Position numbers and translations under genes: made by a program. Below the pieces are notes generated by a model. It did not search any database. It was not told where the DNA came from and saw nothing but the letters and a program-made list of their open reading frames with translations. DNA of 64,000 nt. Source: Chenopodium formosanum (lineage: Eukaryota; Streptophyta; Magnoliopsida; Caryophyllales; Amaranthaceae). Positions 22,308-33,903 of this stretch are shown one piece after another; the first letter of the stretch is position 1; each line of letters starts with the position of its first letter. Location of the stretch: contig CM044874.1 of NCBI GenBank assembly GCA_024500155.1, positions 4,839,001 to 4,903,000 on the forward strand, given 5' to 3'.

Positions 22308-23783
22308 GTAACAATGGAAGGACATTAATTATTTGATTAATTTAAGAGTTTTAAAAAATAACAAAAAGTTTGATGTTGTATGCAAAATACTCTCAGCTAC
22401 GAGTGTATTTTTGTTTCTTACTCTTTATCATATAACTAATATATAAAGCTAAACTTTTAGTCGTGTCACGAGGCTGCGACACTTGGCATTTTAACTTTTC
22501 GCCAAGTGTCGTGTCACGTTAAATAGATTTAAATAGACTTTATTTATGAGGTAAAAAAGTTAGTTTAAAATTCTATTTGGATAGAATTTTAAGATAAAAT
22601 TGTTAGCTTAGAATTTTATTTTCGATAAAATACCAAACGTATAAATTGAATTATAATTTTATTCAAAAAAATTATTAGATTATAATTCTAAAAAATTATC
22701 ATATAAATTTATTTTTTTGTATCATAATGTTTTTTGGAACGAAGGAAGTAGTTTAAAGCGTAAATCATTCATTTATAATATGTACTAATCGGCTAAAATA
22801 ATACAAGTATATAAACTTCACAATCTAATAGAATTTTATTACTATGTAGACCTATTGGTGTGTATTAAGACTAGAATAGACCCGGTCTACAATAACTTAT
22901 TGTAGACCCAACCTTCTAGTGTACCATACGAATGTGATTATATCATACGAAATGTGATTATATTATTACAAAAGTGATTATGTCATCTTGAAACTATTAT
23001 GTAAATGTATCACTCAAAAAGTGAATTTATCATTATAAAAAGTATTAAATTACATTATTCAAAAGATGATTTAAAGATAATTATATAATCTCATTAAATG
23101 GTTTAATATGAGATCAAAATATGACTCACAAAAAGAAAATTATATCATCTAAAAAAGTGATTATATCATCCAGAATGTGATTATATTATTTGAAAGTGTC
23201 AAATTTTGGGTCTACAATAATTTATTGTAGACCGGGTCCATACAAGACCAATTGTTAGTGTGTGGTCTAAGTTAACTTTAAAAATTAAAACTTCATCTTA
23301 AAATTCAATAAACAACCCGGGCATCGCACAAATAGATATAATTGCAAATGGTACTTGCAAAATTATCTCATTAAATAAAATTTTGTCACTTGATAAGCAA
23401 AAGTTGTTTATCAACTTAATGAACTTATGTTAAATTTTGTTACTTGATAATTTAAGCAAAGGTAGTAACGGAAGGACATTAATTAATTAATTTAAGAGTT
23501 TTAAACAATAACAAGAAGTTTGATGTTGTATGCAAAATACTCTCAGCTACGAGTGTATTTTTGTTTCTTACTCTTTATCTTATAATAAAGTAAATGCAGT
23601 TGTCTCGGTTTTTCTAGTTAATAAGGATTAAAATTGTAATATTTTTCGGTAAAAATAGATAAAATTGCAAATGGTAATTGCAAAATTATCTCATTAAATA
23701 AAATTTTGTCACTTGATAAGCAAAGGTTTTTTATCAACTTAATGAACTTATGTTAAATTTTGTTACTTGATAAGCAAAGGTTC
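22308..23783. repeat. Diverged tandem duplication (A-x-B / A'-y-B')
   Basis: Block A (22308-22437) recurs as A' (about 23464-23583) and block B (about 23331-23460) as B' (about 23652-23783), each with a few percent differences. The material between A and B (890 bp) differs from that between A' and B' (about 70 bp), so the first unit has gained an insertion or the second lost one. Confidence 0.6.
22870..23252. mobile_element. Foldback MITE-like element
   Basis: The end block GACCCGGTCTACAATAA is repeated inverted at the other end (about 23215-23245); each end is itself a short inverted repeat. The inside is made of TGATTATATCAT-like subrepeats. It sits inside the 890-bp insert of the tandem duplication. 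Confidence 0.55.
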
Positions 23784-24069
23784 TAGAATGGTATTGCAAA
23801 TTCAATTTGTATTATTTTACTTCAAGAATCTAATATAGTGGTATTTTTTTCCTCCTATTATTCTCTGACAATAGTTTTCGATCGCTTTAATAGGGAAATA
23901 TCGGTACAACTTTATTTGTAGATAAACGACGAAAGATATAAGTGATTAGTCCTGAAAAATAGATCATGATATTTTGTATCTGTATGTGGTTGAGAATTTG
24001 ATATTGCATTGGTTTGAAAATTGATCACTCACAAAGTCACAATGTCACTAGTAAATTGTTTTAGAAAAT

Positions 24070-24362
24070 TGATAGAGTATAAAAACATATTCCTGGGTCT
24101 CAACCATCGGTTTAAGCTTTTGGTTGAAATGGTCCATTAACATGGTATCGGAGCCAGCGTGACATAAAGGTCACGGGTTCGAATCTCATCCACCCCCCAC
24201 TTTCAGGTAGAATATTAAGCGTTGGGTATAAGGAGGGTCCATGCTGCATCCACACTTCTAGTCCAAACGGGCTCTCGTGTGAGGGGGCGTGATAGAGTAT
24301 AAAAACATATTCCTGGGCGTCAACCATCAATTTAAGCTTTTGGTTGAGATGGTCCATTAACA
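24070..24362. mobile_element. TRIM (miniature LTR retrotransposon), complete, 293 bp
   Basis: Two 73-bp LTRs (24070-24142 and 24290-24362) start TGATAGAGTATAAAAAC and end CCATTAACA. They differ at a handful of sites. TGGTATCGGAGCC directly after the first is a tRNA-Met-type primer site, and GAGGGGGCG before the second is the polypurine tract. The 5-bp duplication AAAAT flanks both sides (24065-24069 and 24363-24367). The internal 147 bp contains GGGTTCGAATCTC, a tRNA box-B-like string often seen in plant TRIMs. It encodes nothing; the minus-strand reading frame across it is accidental. Confidence 0.92.
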
Positions 24363-24367
24363 AAAAT

Positions 24368-25650
24368 GTAGAGTTTATGAACTTGGAAATTTAGAATTAT
24401 GAAAAGCGCGACTAATATGACTGAAAGGACTGTTTGGTCACTTTGGTGTGACGCTACTACTGGTGACTAGTCTATATTACAGTACAATCAAATTCATGAC
24501 ATTATGTGGCCATTTTCTTGGATTTAAGTAGTTAGGTGGTACATAAAAGAGAAAAAAAAAACGTGAAGAAAACAACTTTAAAGAATGGGGTCATTTACTC
24601 ATTTGAATTTCACATTTTCACCAAAAAATAATAGGGTCTCTTTCATTCTAAAATAAAAATGAAAAAACAGAATGGGGTCATTAGGAGCTATTTCCATATA
24701 AAATACTCTAAAATGACTAAATTTCGTAATTACACAACATTTTATTAATATTTCGGACATATCATCCATATCAACAACTGAAATTACCACAACTCATATT
24801 TTAAAAGTTCACATTGAAACTACTAATTCAATTAGTGGATTTAGGGTCTGTTCGGTTCACCTTATTTTCACTTATTTCAGGTTTAATAAGTTCAGATAAT
24901 TTAGTTAAGTTCAGGGTTAATAAGTTCTAAATTAACGTTCTCCTCACCTTATTTCCACTTATTATATTTATATAGAGTTATTACTAATCAAGATTGCTTT
25001 TCACTTTAATAAATAATAAGTAAGAATGCTGAACTAAATTTTTAGTATATGTGCATTATTAAAGGCATAGTTAGTTCACCTTATTTTTACTTCTTTCAGA
25101 TCTAATAACTTCAGATTGAGGAAAAATAGGTTCAGTTCAAGAAAAATAAATTCTAATAAGGTTACCCAAGTTCAATTTCAACTAAAATTAATTTTGATAA
25201 GTTCTGTTAAGTTTAGATAAGTTCAATTAAATTCAAATAAGTTTAGTTAACTTCAAATAAACCTATAAAATTATTTAATAATCTTGTCACCTTTTGTAAG
25301 TACTAGTTTTGACAATATAATACATGAAAAAATATTTATAAATTATGGGTTGTATTTATTGAAGATTGAAATTACACTTATTAATTTTGAATTCTATTTC
25401 TTAAAAAAAAATAAAAATTGAATTCTAGATCAGTACTTGAAGCATGAAAAAAGAAAAGTTATCTTGGAGACTTGGATCATAAAAGCATATATGTTGAATT
25501 TTTAAATTTGACAATTAGTACATTACTTGGAAAATTGGAAGCAACTTCCTTGATCTTTCTGTCTTGACTGCTTTATTTCATACTCCTGTGAAAAATCTAT
25601 TTTAATGAATTAATGGTAACAAATTATTAGTGTGCTTGTAGAAATCTTTT
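24368..25650. other. AT-rich spacer with a MITE-like start at about 24844
   Basis: GGGTCTGTTCGGTTCACC at about 24844 looks like a MITE terminus and is followed by AAGTTCAG-type subrepeats up to about 25260, with a second partial copy near 25070. The other end is not clear. No genes seen. Confidence 0.35.
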
Positions 25651-26136
25651 ATCCAATCTTGTTTTTATTATTTAACAAGTGTGTGGTCCGAGCTTTGCCC
25701 CGGATAATTCTTTAAATAATTTTTTAGACACTTTAAAAGACGTACTTCATAGTTTTTTTACATAGTAAATTTGAAAACAATGACAACAATAACTCATTTT
25801 GGATTTTTTTATTTTATATTATATTATAATACTTGTATTATATGTATTTCACTACCCTTTCAAAACCCACAAGTTCGGTTACTGTTTGAAATGAATAGTG
25901 CATATCCATAAATACCCTTGTTCCCTTTTTTCTTTTTTTTTTTTTTTTCCCTTTTTTTCGTTTTTTATTTTTTATTATTGTTAAAACAATATTGGTTAGT
26001 CCAGTCAATGAGGCTTTGCTTGTGCAAGTTTGGTCTTCCATGTTTTAAGGTTCATGTTCTTTTGGGTTTGTTTGACTGGGAATGAGATTTGAATTTTTTA
26101 AATGTTTTTTTTATTGGTTGAGTGTGTGCTTGTGCT

Positions 26137-26253
26137 GGCTATATATATAGTGTGCTTTGTGAAGTGCATCTGTCACTTTCGGTTTTTATTTTTTCCTTTG
26201 GGTGTTCTAGAGCTTCTGCTAGAGTGCCTGTAATTCTTAACAAGGAAGCTCAG
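26137..26253 (+). promoter_or_regulatory. Putative promoter and leader exon of the Helitron
   Basis: CTATATATATAG at about 26137-26148 could be a TATA box. The leader exon would run to CTCAG|GTAACC near 26253, and the intron would end at TTTACAG directly before the start codon of the first ORF (27512). This is inference from motif spacing. Confidence 0.4.
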
Positions 26254-26834
26254 GTAACCAAAATCTTATCGATTGTTTGAGACCGATACATTTGTTACAT
26301 ATGTGTATCTTTTTAGTTGCTGCATTGTAATGGTATTTGCTACAGCTGCCAATAATTTAACGAACCAAAATGATGACTGCCAGTGACAAATGACAGTTCC
26401 ATATGCTATAGGACTTTAACAAGGACATATTCGATATTGCACTATAGTTTGTGTGTTGATGGCTGTGTTTTCTGTGCTATGTTTTTGGTTCATGTTATGG
26501 AGTTTATGTGTTGGATCGATGTGTTTGTTTTCGTCTTTAGAGAATTCTGGTTGTTTATTATTATGAATCAGTGCTTTTGATTGTTTTTGTCTATGCACTG
26601 ATTGCTTTAGAAAAATGAGAGTTGTTGATTTAGTTGGTTTTTATTTCCTTTTATTTGATGGACAATTGGTATAGGATATTTAATTAATGTGTATTGTTTG
26701 GAGAGGAATATGTTCTGTTTCATAGGTATATTGTTTGCTTAGAGGACATGTGCTTGTGAAGCTGCTGGTTTAATATGATGTATTTTGTTTAGAAAAGAGC
26801 ATGCTCTATTTGATAGGCTATTTGTTTGGAGGGG

Positions 26835-27280
26835 AAGAGGGTGGGGATATGTTGTTTAAAATCTAGATCATATGCTGGAATATGTGTTTGTTTTGAGTAA
26901 AGAAATGTTTATTTTGTTTGTTTTGTTTATTTTGAAAGGTGTCCTGTTTTAGGCATATATAGTGATTTGTTTGCCATGTAGTTCTATAACTGGATATAGC
27001 TTTATAGAAGGTATATATTTTATTTGTTTTTTGTTGTTTTTTTCTGTTTTTTTTTTTTTTTTTTTTTTTTTTTTGAAGGGTGGGAATATTCTATTTAGAA
27101 TTTAGGTCATATGCTGGTATATGTGCTTGTTTTGAGTGATGCTGTAGGCTGGTTTTTTGGTAAAAGAAATTTCTGTTTCGTTTGATTTGTTTATTTTGAA
27201 AGGTGTTCTGTTCTAAGCATGGATAGTGATCTGTTTACTATGTAGTTCTATAATTGGATATGACTTTATAGAAAAGGCAT
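26835..27280. repeat. Duplicated about 200-bp segment in the Helitron leader intron
   Basis: 26835-27020 and 27078-27280 share a run of phrases (ATCATATGCTGGAATATGTG, TTTATTTTGAAAGGTGT, TGTAGTTCTATAACTGGATA) with many substitutions; a poly(T) tract (27049-27074) lies between them. Confidence 0.6.
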
Positions 27281-27511
27281 TTTTTTTTCTTTGTGCCTTG
27301 TTAGTTGTTTTTGTCTCTTTTTAGAGTTACATATGGGAATCTTTTGTGTTGTTAGAGGATGGTTCATTGCTATAGGTTAGAAAGAGAATTTGCCTTCTTA
27401 GAGTGCTGCCATTAGCTTTGTATTTAGTTTAGATTGTTTATATAAGAACAGTCTCTGATAAGAATCATGCCTTCAGCAATGCACTGATTGTCTTATAATT
27501 ATTTACAGGTC

Positions 27512-28510
27512 ATGGACTTACCTCCCACACAAGTAGTGATGCATTTCCGTCCTCTTTTGAAGCAGATTACCAGTTATTTGAGCTTCCCTGATCCAGATTA
27601 CCAGTTTGTTGATGAGCCTGGAAGCATTGCTTGTGTGATTGTGAAAACAGATTGTGGTCCCATTGCATCTGTTTACATTGGGGGTTACACTAAGAGTATA
27701 GAAGAGTCCTGTGAAGTGGCTGCTAGGAAGGCTGTCTATGATCTTATGAAAAGATATGATATAGTGGTTGAGGATGTGACCTCCTTGAGGAAACAAATGT
27801 ATGATCGATGTGGTCAGTTGTTTTGGTTCAAGAAAGAAGAGTTAGAACGTATTGAAAGAGATGAGCCTAAAACTTGCATGTATGATGATGTTCCTTCTGG
27901 ACTTGAAAACAATCACAAGACAATTGTAGTGGATTTTGTTGTGATTCTAAGGGCTATCTTTAGAACTATTGATATAAAGTGTACTCCGATTGAAACCATT
28001 GAGCACTGTCCTGTTCAATACACTTCATGGTTTACCATTACACCTCATAGAGAAGGTATAGGATTCCGGTGTCTGTTTAGTGACTACTGCCGGACTGCAG
28101 CTGCAGCGAAGCAAAGCCTAGCTAGAAAGGTTGTGGACTACCTTTCTGATGTGTTTAACCTTGTAATAATTGATGCTAATTATAAGGTGACAACAACTAG
28201 ATTTGATGCCATTCTATGTACCTTAGAGAGGGAGAGCTATATAGGAGTCAAGGAGAGAGTGTTAGGCATTAAGGAGCAGCTAGAGCCTTCTACAGTTCTC
28301 ATTGAGCAAGACTGTCTTACGCCTCTTGGACAGGAGTTTCAGGTTCCTGTATCTATTCCACCTCTTTTGCCTCCTAAGAAACGGCTGCTGCGACATATAT
28401 ATGCAGAAACAAGTCCTCTTCCTGATTCTGATTGTGAGATGGTTTCGATGTTTCCAGTGCCTGAAGATCTAGGAGGTTGTTTTAAGCGTGCAAAGTCTGT
28501 TAAGCATTAG
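27512..28510 (+). CDS. Helitron-borne protein with two dsRNA-binding-like repeats (332 aa)
   Basis: An intact ORF of 332 codons from ATG at 27512, directly after a TTTACAG splice acceptor. I do not recognise the protein by family name. Residues about 8-85 follow the double-stranded-RNA-binding pattern: a helix (HFRPLLKQITSYL), strands ending in GSIACVIVKT and GPIASVYIGGYT, then a helix SCEVAARKAVYDLMKRY. Residues about 135-225 repeat it (VQYTSWFTITPHREG, then AAAAKQSLARKVVDYL), and each repeat ends in a hydrophobic (D/N)(I/L)V run. The C-terminal 100 residues are unlike any domain I know and contain basic KKRLLR and CFKRAKSVKH. No signal peptide or membrane segment. It is the first gene after the likely promoter, 570 bp before RepHel. 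A role in binding element or silencing RNA is only a guess. Confidence 0.7.
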   Translation: MDLPPTQVVMHFRPLLKQITSYLSFPDPDYQFVDEPGSIACVIVKTDCGPIASVYIGGYTKSIEESCEVAARKAVYDLMKRYDIVVEDVTSLRKQMYDRCGQLFWFKKEELERIERDEPKTCMYDDVPSGLENNHKTIVVDFVVILRAIFRTIDIKCTPIETIEHCPVQYTSWFTITPHREGIGFRCLFSDYCRTAAAAKQSLARKVVDYLSDVFNLVIIDANYKVTTTRFDAILCTLERESYIGVKERVLGIKEQLEPSTVLIEQDCLTPLGQEFQVPVSIPPLLPPKKRLLRHIYAETSPLPDSDCEMVSMFPVPEDLGGCFKRAKSVKH

Positions 28511-29077
28511 GGGCTTTTAGTTGTGTCTGGAAATTAGGTCTGCTACGGATGTACTGCTTAGTTCTTTTTGCTTCTGCTTTCTTGTATTGAGCTAAGCTAT
28601 TAATTTAGTGCTAAGACTGTTTTAGAATTGCCTTATATGCTTTTGTATGGTGTAAAGCCTTTGTTAGGTTTTATTATGTAGGATTTCTTTTGTGGTGGGC
28701 TGTTCTGCAACAAAACTTATGTATTATAAAATTTGTTTGGATGATGTAATGGAATTGATTAGGTCTTTTGTTATATAAATTCTGCTGAAAGTAATCTTTT
28801 GATATCGATGTCTTAAATATGCAGTCTTTATGCATTCTTTTCTCTTATTATTATTGATGTTGGTTTGTTGCTCGTAACATACTATTTATTATAACCAGGA
28901 ATGATGTACTAAAGGAATTCAGCTAATGGACACTATATTAGTAATTTTAGCTTGATTGTTGGTATACACCTATTTGCATATGAGTATGTCCTGTACCATG
29001 TCTTTGCTATTCTATTTTTAGTTTGGATCTGGAAGTTAGGTTTTTCTAAATATTTTGTGTGGATGAGAATCTTACAG
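28511..29077. other. Intergenic or intronic stretch before RepHel
   Basis: AT-rich, with no ORF. It ends at a CTTACAG acceptor (29071-29077). The first RepHel coding exon needs one base from an upstream exon; I could not identify that exon or a start codon, so RepHel may begin here or be spliced to sequence further up. Confidence 0.4.
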
Positions 29078-32000
29078 ATCGTTTAATACGAGAACCATCG
29101 TGTTCAAAAGGATATCGCAGTAAACGCCTTAGAGGTTTAGAGTCTGCATCTCACGATGAATTACAGAGGTATAGACACACAAATAAAATCAATTTTTGGT
29201 AGACATGTTATACTAAGGCTACAAGGCAGTTAGCATTAGCAATATTTTGTTTTGGCATTAGCAATATTTTGTTTTATGGTCAGAAAAAAACTTGTAATCA
29301 CGAATGCATGGTGTATTGCTTTTACCTTACTAGGTTGCAGCCTGAGCCTAGCACAAAACCTGCAAAGATACCCAAGACTAGACATCCAGTGACAAGTAAC
29401 TCATTTTTTTTTTCAGCTTAGTTTCTATTTCAGCTACGTATGTTAGTGTATGTATACATAAATAAGTATTTTATGGGGATGCTGTGATGAGCAGGGATTC
29501 CTGATGCAGCAGTTGGTAAAAAATTACCTGCAGAACCCTACCAGCTTCCTTCTCATACTGAGTGTTTAAAGTGTAGGGCGCGCAAATTTGCTTTTGAGAC
29601 ACCTCATTTCTGTTGTTGCGATGGTGAGGTTAAGATTGCTACAAATGAGCGCCCTCCACAGCTTGTGAGGCTCTTGACTTCTATGGATGAAGATGCAAGG
29701 CATTTCAGGCAGTACATACGCTTGTATAACAACATGTTTGCATTTACATCATTGGGGGGAAAATATGATGCTCAGACCAAAAAAGGAATTTATGTTTTTA
29801 AGTTGCATGGTCAGCTATATCATTATATCCCCTATTTACTACCTGGAAAAGAAGGACCTAAATATATGCAGCTTTATTTCTATGATGGACAGTTTGAGGC
29901 TCAGAAACGGCTAGGGTGTTTTACAGAACTAAGAGAAGATGTGTTGGCTATTCTCATGGAAGTTGCTAAAGTAAATCCCTATGCAAGGTTCTTTCGATCA
30001 TTGAGAGAAATCCAAATCACTGAATCTACACAGATTTTGATAAATAAAAAAACTGTACCAGATCAACGTGTTTACAATGCTCCGTCCACTGATGAAGTAG
30101 CTGTCATATGGCCGGAGAATGCATCTTCCAGTGAGGCAGAAAGTCCCCATATTCTGGTAACAGCAAAAAGATTTCCATGTCAAGGAGAGTGTGATGCTGA
30201 TGATTCAGACGAAGATGGTTCTTGTCATAACGAGTCATCTCAAAATGTTCTACCTAAGAAAAAATCATGTCATAGAATCATGCATTATTATGGCTGTTAT
30301 GACCCTTTGCAATATCCATTGCTTTTCCCTTATGGTGATTGTGGATGGACTCAGGGCTTAAAAAAAATGTCTCAGGGTGGAGTTCAGCAATTGCAATCAC
30401 AGCCTGATCCTGTGGCTTCATGTAGTGTTCATACCGCTGAGGATTTACTAGAAGAAGAAGCAAGACGTATGTGTACTATGTTTGTTTGGCTTGTTAAAAT
30501 AGGGAAAAAAAATTCAGTTATTTATTGTTTTTGTTTGCCTTTTAAATCAGAGTAAAACATCTGTATTTGTAGGTGCAAATGGAGGGTCTTCAAGAACAGA
30601 CAAGAACATTTCAGCAAGGGAGTATTACGCGTACAGGCTTCAGTGTAGGCCTAATAATATGCTGCTTAGGGCAGGCCGATGCTTTCAGCAATATATAGTA
30701 GATATGTATGTAAAGGTGGAGAATACACGATTGGATTTTTTCCGGAAAAATCAGCAGACTATAAGGGCATATCTCTATCAAGGAATCCTAGATACCATTG
30801 ATTGTGGAGAGAATTGTGCAGCAAATGTGGGTCGTAAGGTCATTTTACCTCCAACATTCATTGGGGGTCCTCGAGACCTTAAAAAGAGATACCTAAATGC
30901 AATGTCATTAGTTCAGCGTTTTGGAAAGCCTGATCTTTTCATTACAATGACTTGCAATGCTAATTGGCCTGAAATTAAGCAAGAACTTGATGTTGGAGAA
31001 AAAGCACAAGATAGGCCAGATATAGTTGCAAGGATCTTTAGAGCAAAAGTTCTTGCATTAAAGCACTTGATAAAAAAGAAAAATGTGTTTGGAGAAGTTG
31101 CAGCGATGATTTATGTCATTGAATTCCAGAAGAGAGGCCTGCCTCATGCTCATTTTTTAGTCATTTTAAAGCAAGACTACAAAATCAAATGCCCTTTTGA
31201 TTTTGATAGATTTGTATGTGCTGAGATACCATCTGTTGATAATCCCTATCTTAGAAAAGTTATACTCAAACACATGATGCATGGTCCATGTGGTCATTTG
31301 GATCCAGAGTGTGCCTGTATGAAGCATAAAGAAAGTCGTGGTCGTTGCAAGTATGGTTACCCAAAGCAGTTCTGCGATGAGACAAGAAATAGCAGTGATG
31401 GTTATCCACTGTATCGAAGAAGAGACACTGGAGAAACAGTTACAGTTCGAAAAACAATCATGGACAATCAATGGGTTATTCCATATAATCCTTATCTTTC
31501 TTCGTATTTTGACTGTCACTTAAACGTTGAGGTTTGCTCTACTATAGAAGCTGTCAAATATTTATATAAGTATGTGTATAAAGGTCATGATAGAATATCT
31601 TTCAATATTGTTCAGTCTAAAGATAGTATGCCTGTCCAAGATGAAATTGAGCAATATCAATCAGGCCATGGGTTTCCCCCTGTGAAGCTGCCTGGCGCCT
31701 TTTTGGTTTTGATATGTATGAGATGCATCCACCAGTTTTGCCTCTTCCTGTACATTTACCTAATTCTCAGTTAATCCAGCTTAGGCCTCATGAAAAGTTG
31801 ACATCGGTTGTTTCAGATGCTAAGCGTTCTAGAACCTGTCTTACAGAGTTTTTTCGAATGAATGCTAGGATACCTTCAGGAACAGGATTACTATACAATG
31901 AGTTTTCAGAACACTATCGTTGGGATGCATCTGATAAGCACTGGAAAAAAAGACAGAATAAAAAGATAGTCATAGGTAGGCTGGCATTTGTTGGCCCTTC

Positions 32001-33903
32001 AGAAGGAGAGAGATATTTTCTTAGACTGTTGCTGCATAATGTCAGGAGTCCAAAGTCATTTGAAGATCTACGTACAGTTAATGGTCATGTATATGACACC
32101 TTTCATCAAGCTGCACTTAAATTGAATCTATTAGAAGAAGATGATTCAGTTGATTTGTGTATGAGAGAAGGATGTGCTGTTCAAATGCCACTCACAGTTC
32201 GTAAGCTTTTTGCAACTGTGCTTATATTCTGCCAGCCTAGCGATCCTGTTTCTCTTTGGATGAAATATTATACCTTTCTGTCTGAAGATTTTAACCATAA
32301 ATATCCTTCTGATCCACAGAAAGTTAAACAGCTAACTGTTAAATCAGTTGAGTGGTTCTTAGAATCAATGGGGAGTTCTCTTGCTAAATATGGGTTAGAC
32401 CATTTAGTTGAACCTGATGATGATGAAATGCGTATAACAAAAGACATAGAAGATGCATTAAATGCTCCAATACCAGAACAGTGTCTACAATGTAAAGGGC
32501 AGTTGAATCAGGCTCAACGAGAGGCATTTGATGTGATAATGAGTCATGTAACAAGGCAGGTTCCTGGAGCTTTTTTCATAGATGGTCCGGGTGGAACAGG
32601 CAAGACTTTTTTATACAATGCTTTATATGCAGAAATAAGACTGATGAATAAGATTGTTCTCCCAACAACAACATCGGGTATAGCAGCATCTAATATTCCT
32701 TCAGGAAGAACTGCACATTCACGCTTTAAAATTTCACTTGATCCTCTTGAGTCACGTGCCTGTAATGTACCCAAGCAAGGTAGCTTGGCTGCCCTCCTAA
32801 GAGAAACAGCACTCATCATTTGGGATGAGGCTTCAATGGCAAAAAAAGAAAATGTTGAATCACTTGATGAGTTGCTAAGAGATATATGTGATCCTCATGT
32901 ATTGTTTGGAGGTAAAATTGTTGTCTTCGGGGGAGATTTTAGGCAGGTTCTTCCAGTTCTCCCTAAAAAAACACAGACTGAGGCAGTTGCTGCTAGCTTG
33001 GTTAGCTCTGCTTTGTGGCCACAGCTAATGAAATTTAGGCTAACAAAAAATATTCGAGCCAGGCATGATCCAGTGTATGCAGCTTTTTTGCTGGCACTTG
33101 GAAATGGGGAGCTCCAGAATTCTGAAAATGCATTTGTTCAGTTGCCATCAGAAATTATACAGCCTTACGATGCTGCCACACCGCAAGATCTGCATTTGAC
33201 TTTAGCAGCTTTTCCAGAAATGGATATGCTTCCCTTCAGCACAGATATATTCACTACTAGAGCTATACTGACACCAATCAATGAAGATGTTGATGTTATA
33301 AATGATATATTGATTGAGAAGTTCCCTGGTGAAGCAGTACTCTACAAGAGTTATGACTCAATGATAGATGATAATTGTTCCGTATACCCCATTGAATTTC
33401 TAAATAAGCTATGTCCTGGTGGCATGAGTCCTCACGAGCTTATACTGAAACCTAATAGTCCTGTTATCTTGCTTCGGAACATTTTACCATCATCTGGATT
33501 GTGCAATGGAACAAGGCTGATATGCAAAAAATTCTTTCCAAATCTCATTGAATGCGTTATTGCTGTTGGCCATCACAAAGGAGAGCATGTACTTATACCA
33601 AGAATTAATCTAAGGCCATCAGAATCCTCAGCCTATCCTTTTCAGTTTCAGAGAAAGCAATTCCCTTTGAAGCTTAGCTTTGCAATGACTATCAACAAAG
33701 CTCAGGGACAAACACTTAACAAAGTTGTTGTTTATCTGCCACGATCATGCTTTTCACATGGGCAACTGTATGTTGCGCTTTCTCGGGCTAGACAAGCATC
33801 TAATGTCAGTGTTATAACTGACATCAATTCTGAAAAACCAAGTTTGGCTCATGTCAGAAATGTAGCGTCCTATGATGTCCTCCGTTTAGCTGGCATCATC
33901 TAG
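29078..33903 (+). pseudogene. Helitron RepHel (HUH Rep plus PIF1-like helicase), one frameshift
   Basis: Exons 29078-29168, 29334-29395, 29495-30466 and 30573-33903 join in phase. Exon 3 has a Cys-rich motif (CLKCRARKFAFETPHFCCC) and the start of the Helitron_like_N region. Exon 4 carries the Rep endonuclease: the HUH motif in RGLPHAHFLVIL (about 31130-31165) and the paired tyrosines in YLYKYVYKGHD (about 31557-31590). Its helicase part shows Walker A GPGGTGKT (32584 on), Walker B IWDEAS (about 32818) and the motif VALSRAR (about 33772-33792). These nick, unwind and transfer the strand. A single one-base loss near 31664-31669 shifts the frame between Rep and helicase; both halves are otherwise open with intact catalytic residues. 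It may be a true lesion or a base-call error. Confidence 0.93.

Noticed and set aside
22440..23340. Possible small Helitron (TATATAAAGC head, CCCGGGCATCGCAC tail)
   Set aside because: The hairpin is incomplete and no CTRR end is present; kept only as a remark in the tandem-duplication finding.
24112..24363. 83-codon minus-strand frame
   Set aside because: It spans both LTRs and the internal part of the TRIM; accidental.
26383..26580. 65-codon frame in the Helitron leader region
   Set aside because: Lies inside the presumed leader intron and consists of TG-rich sequence; the encoded hydrophobic string is compositional.
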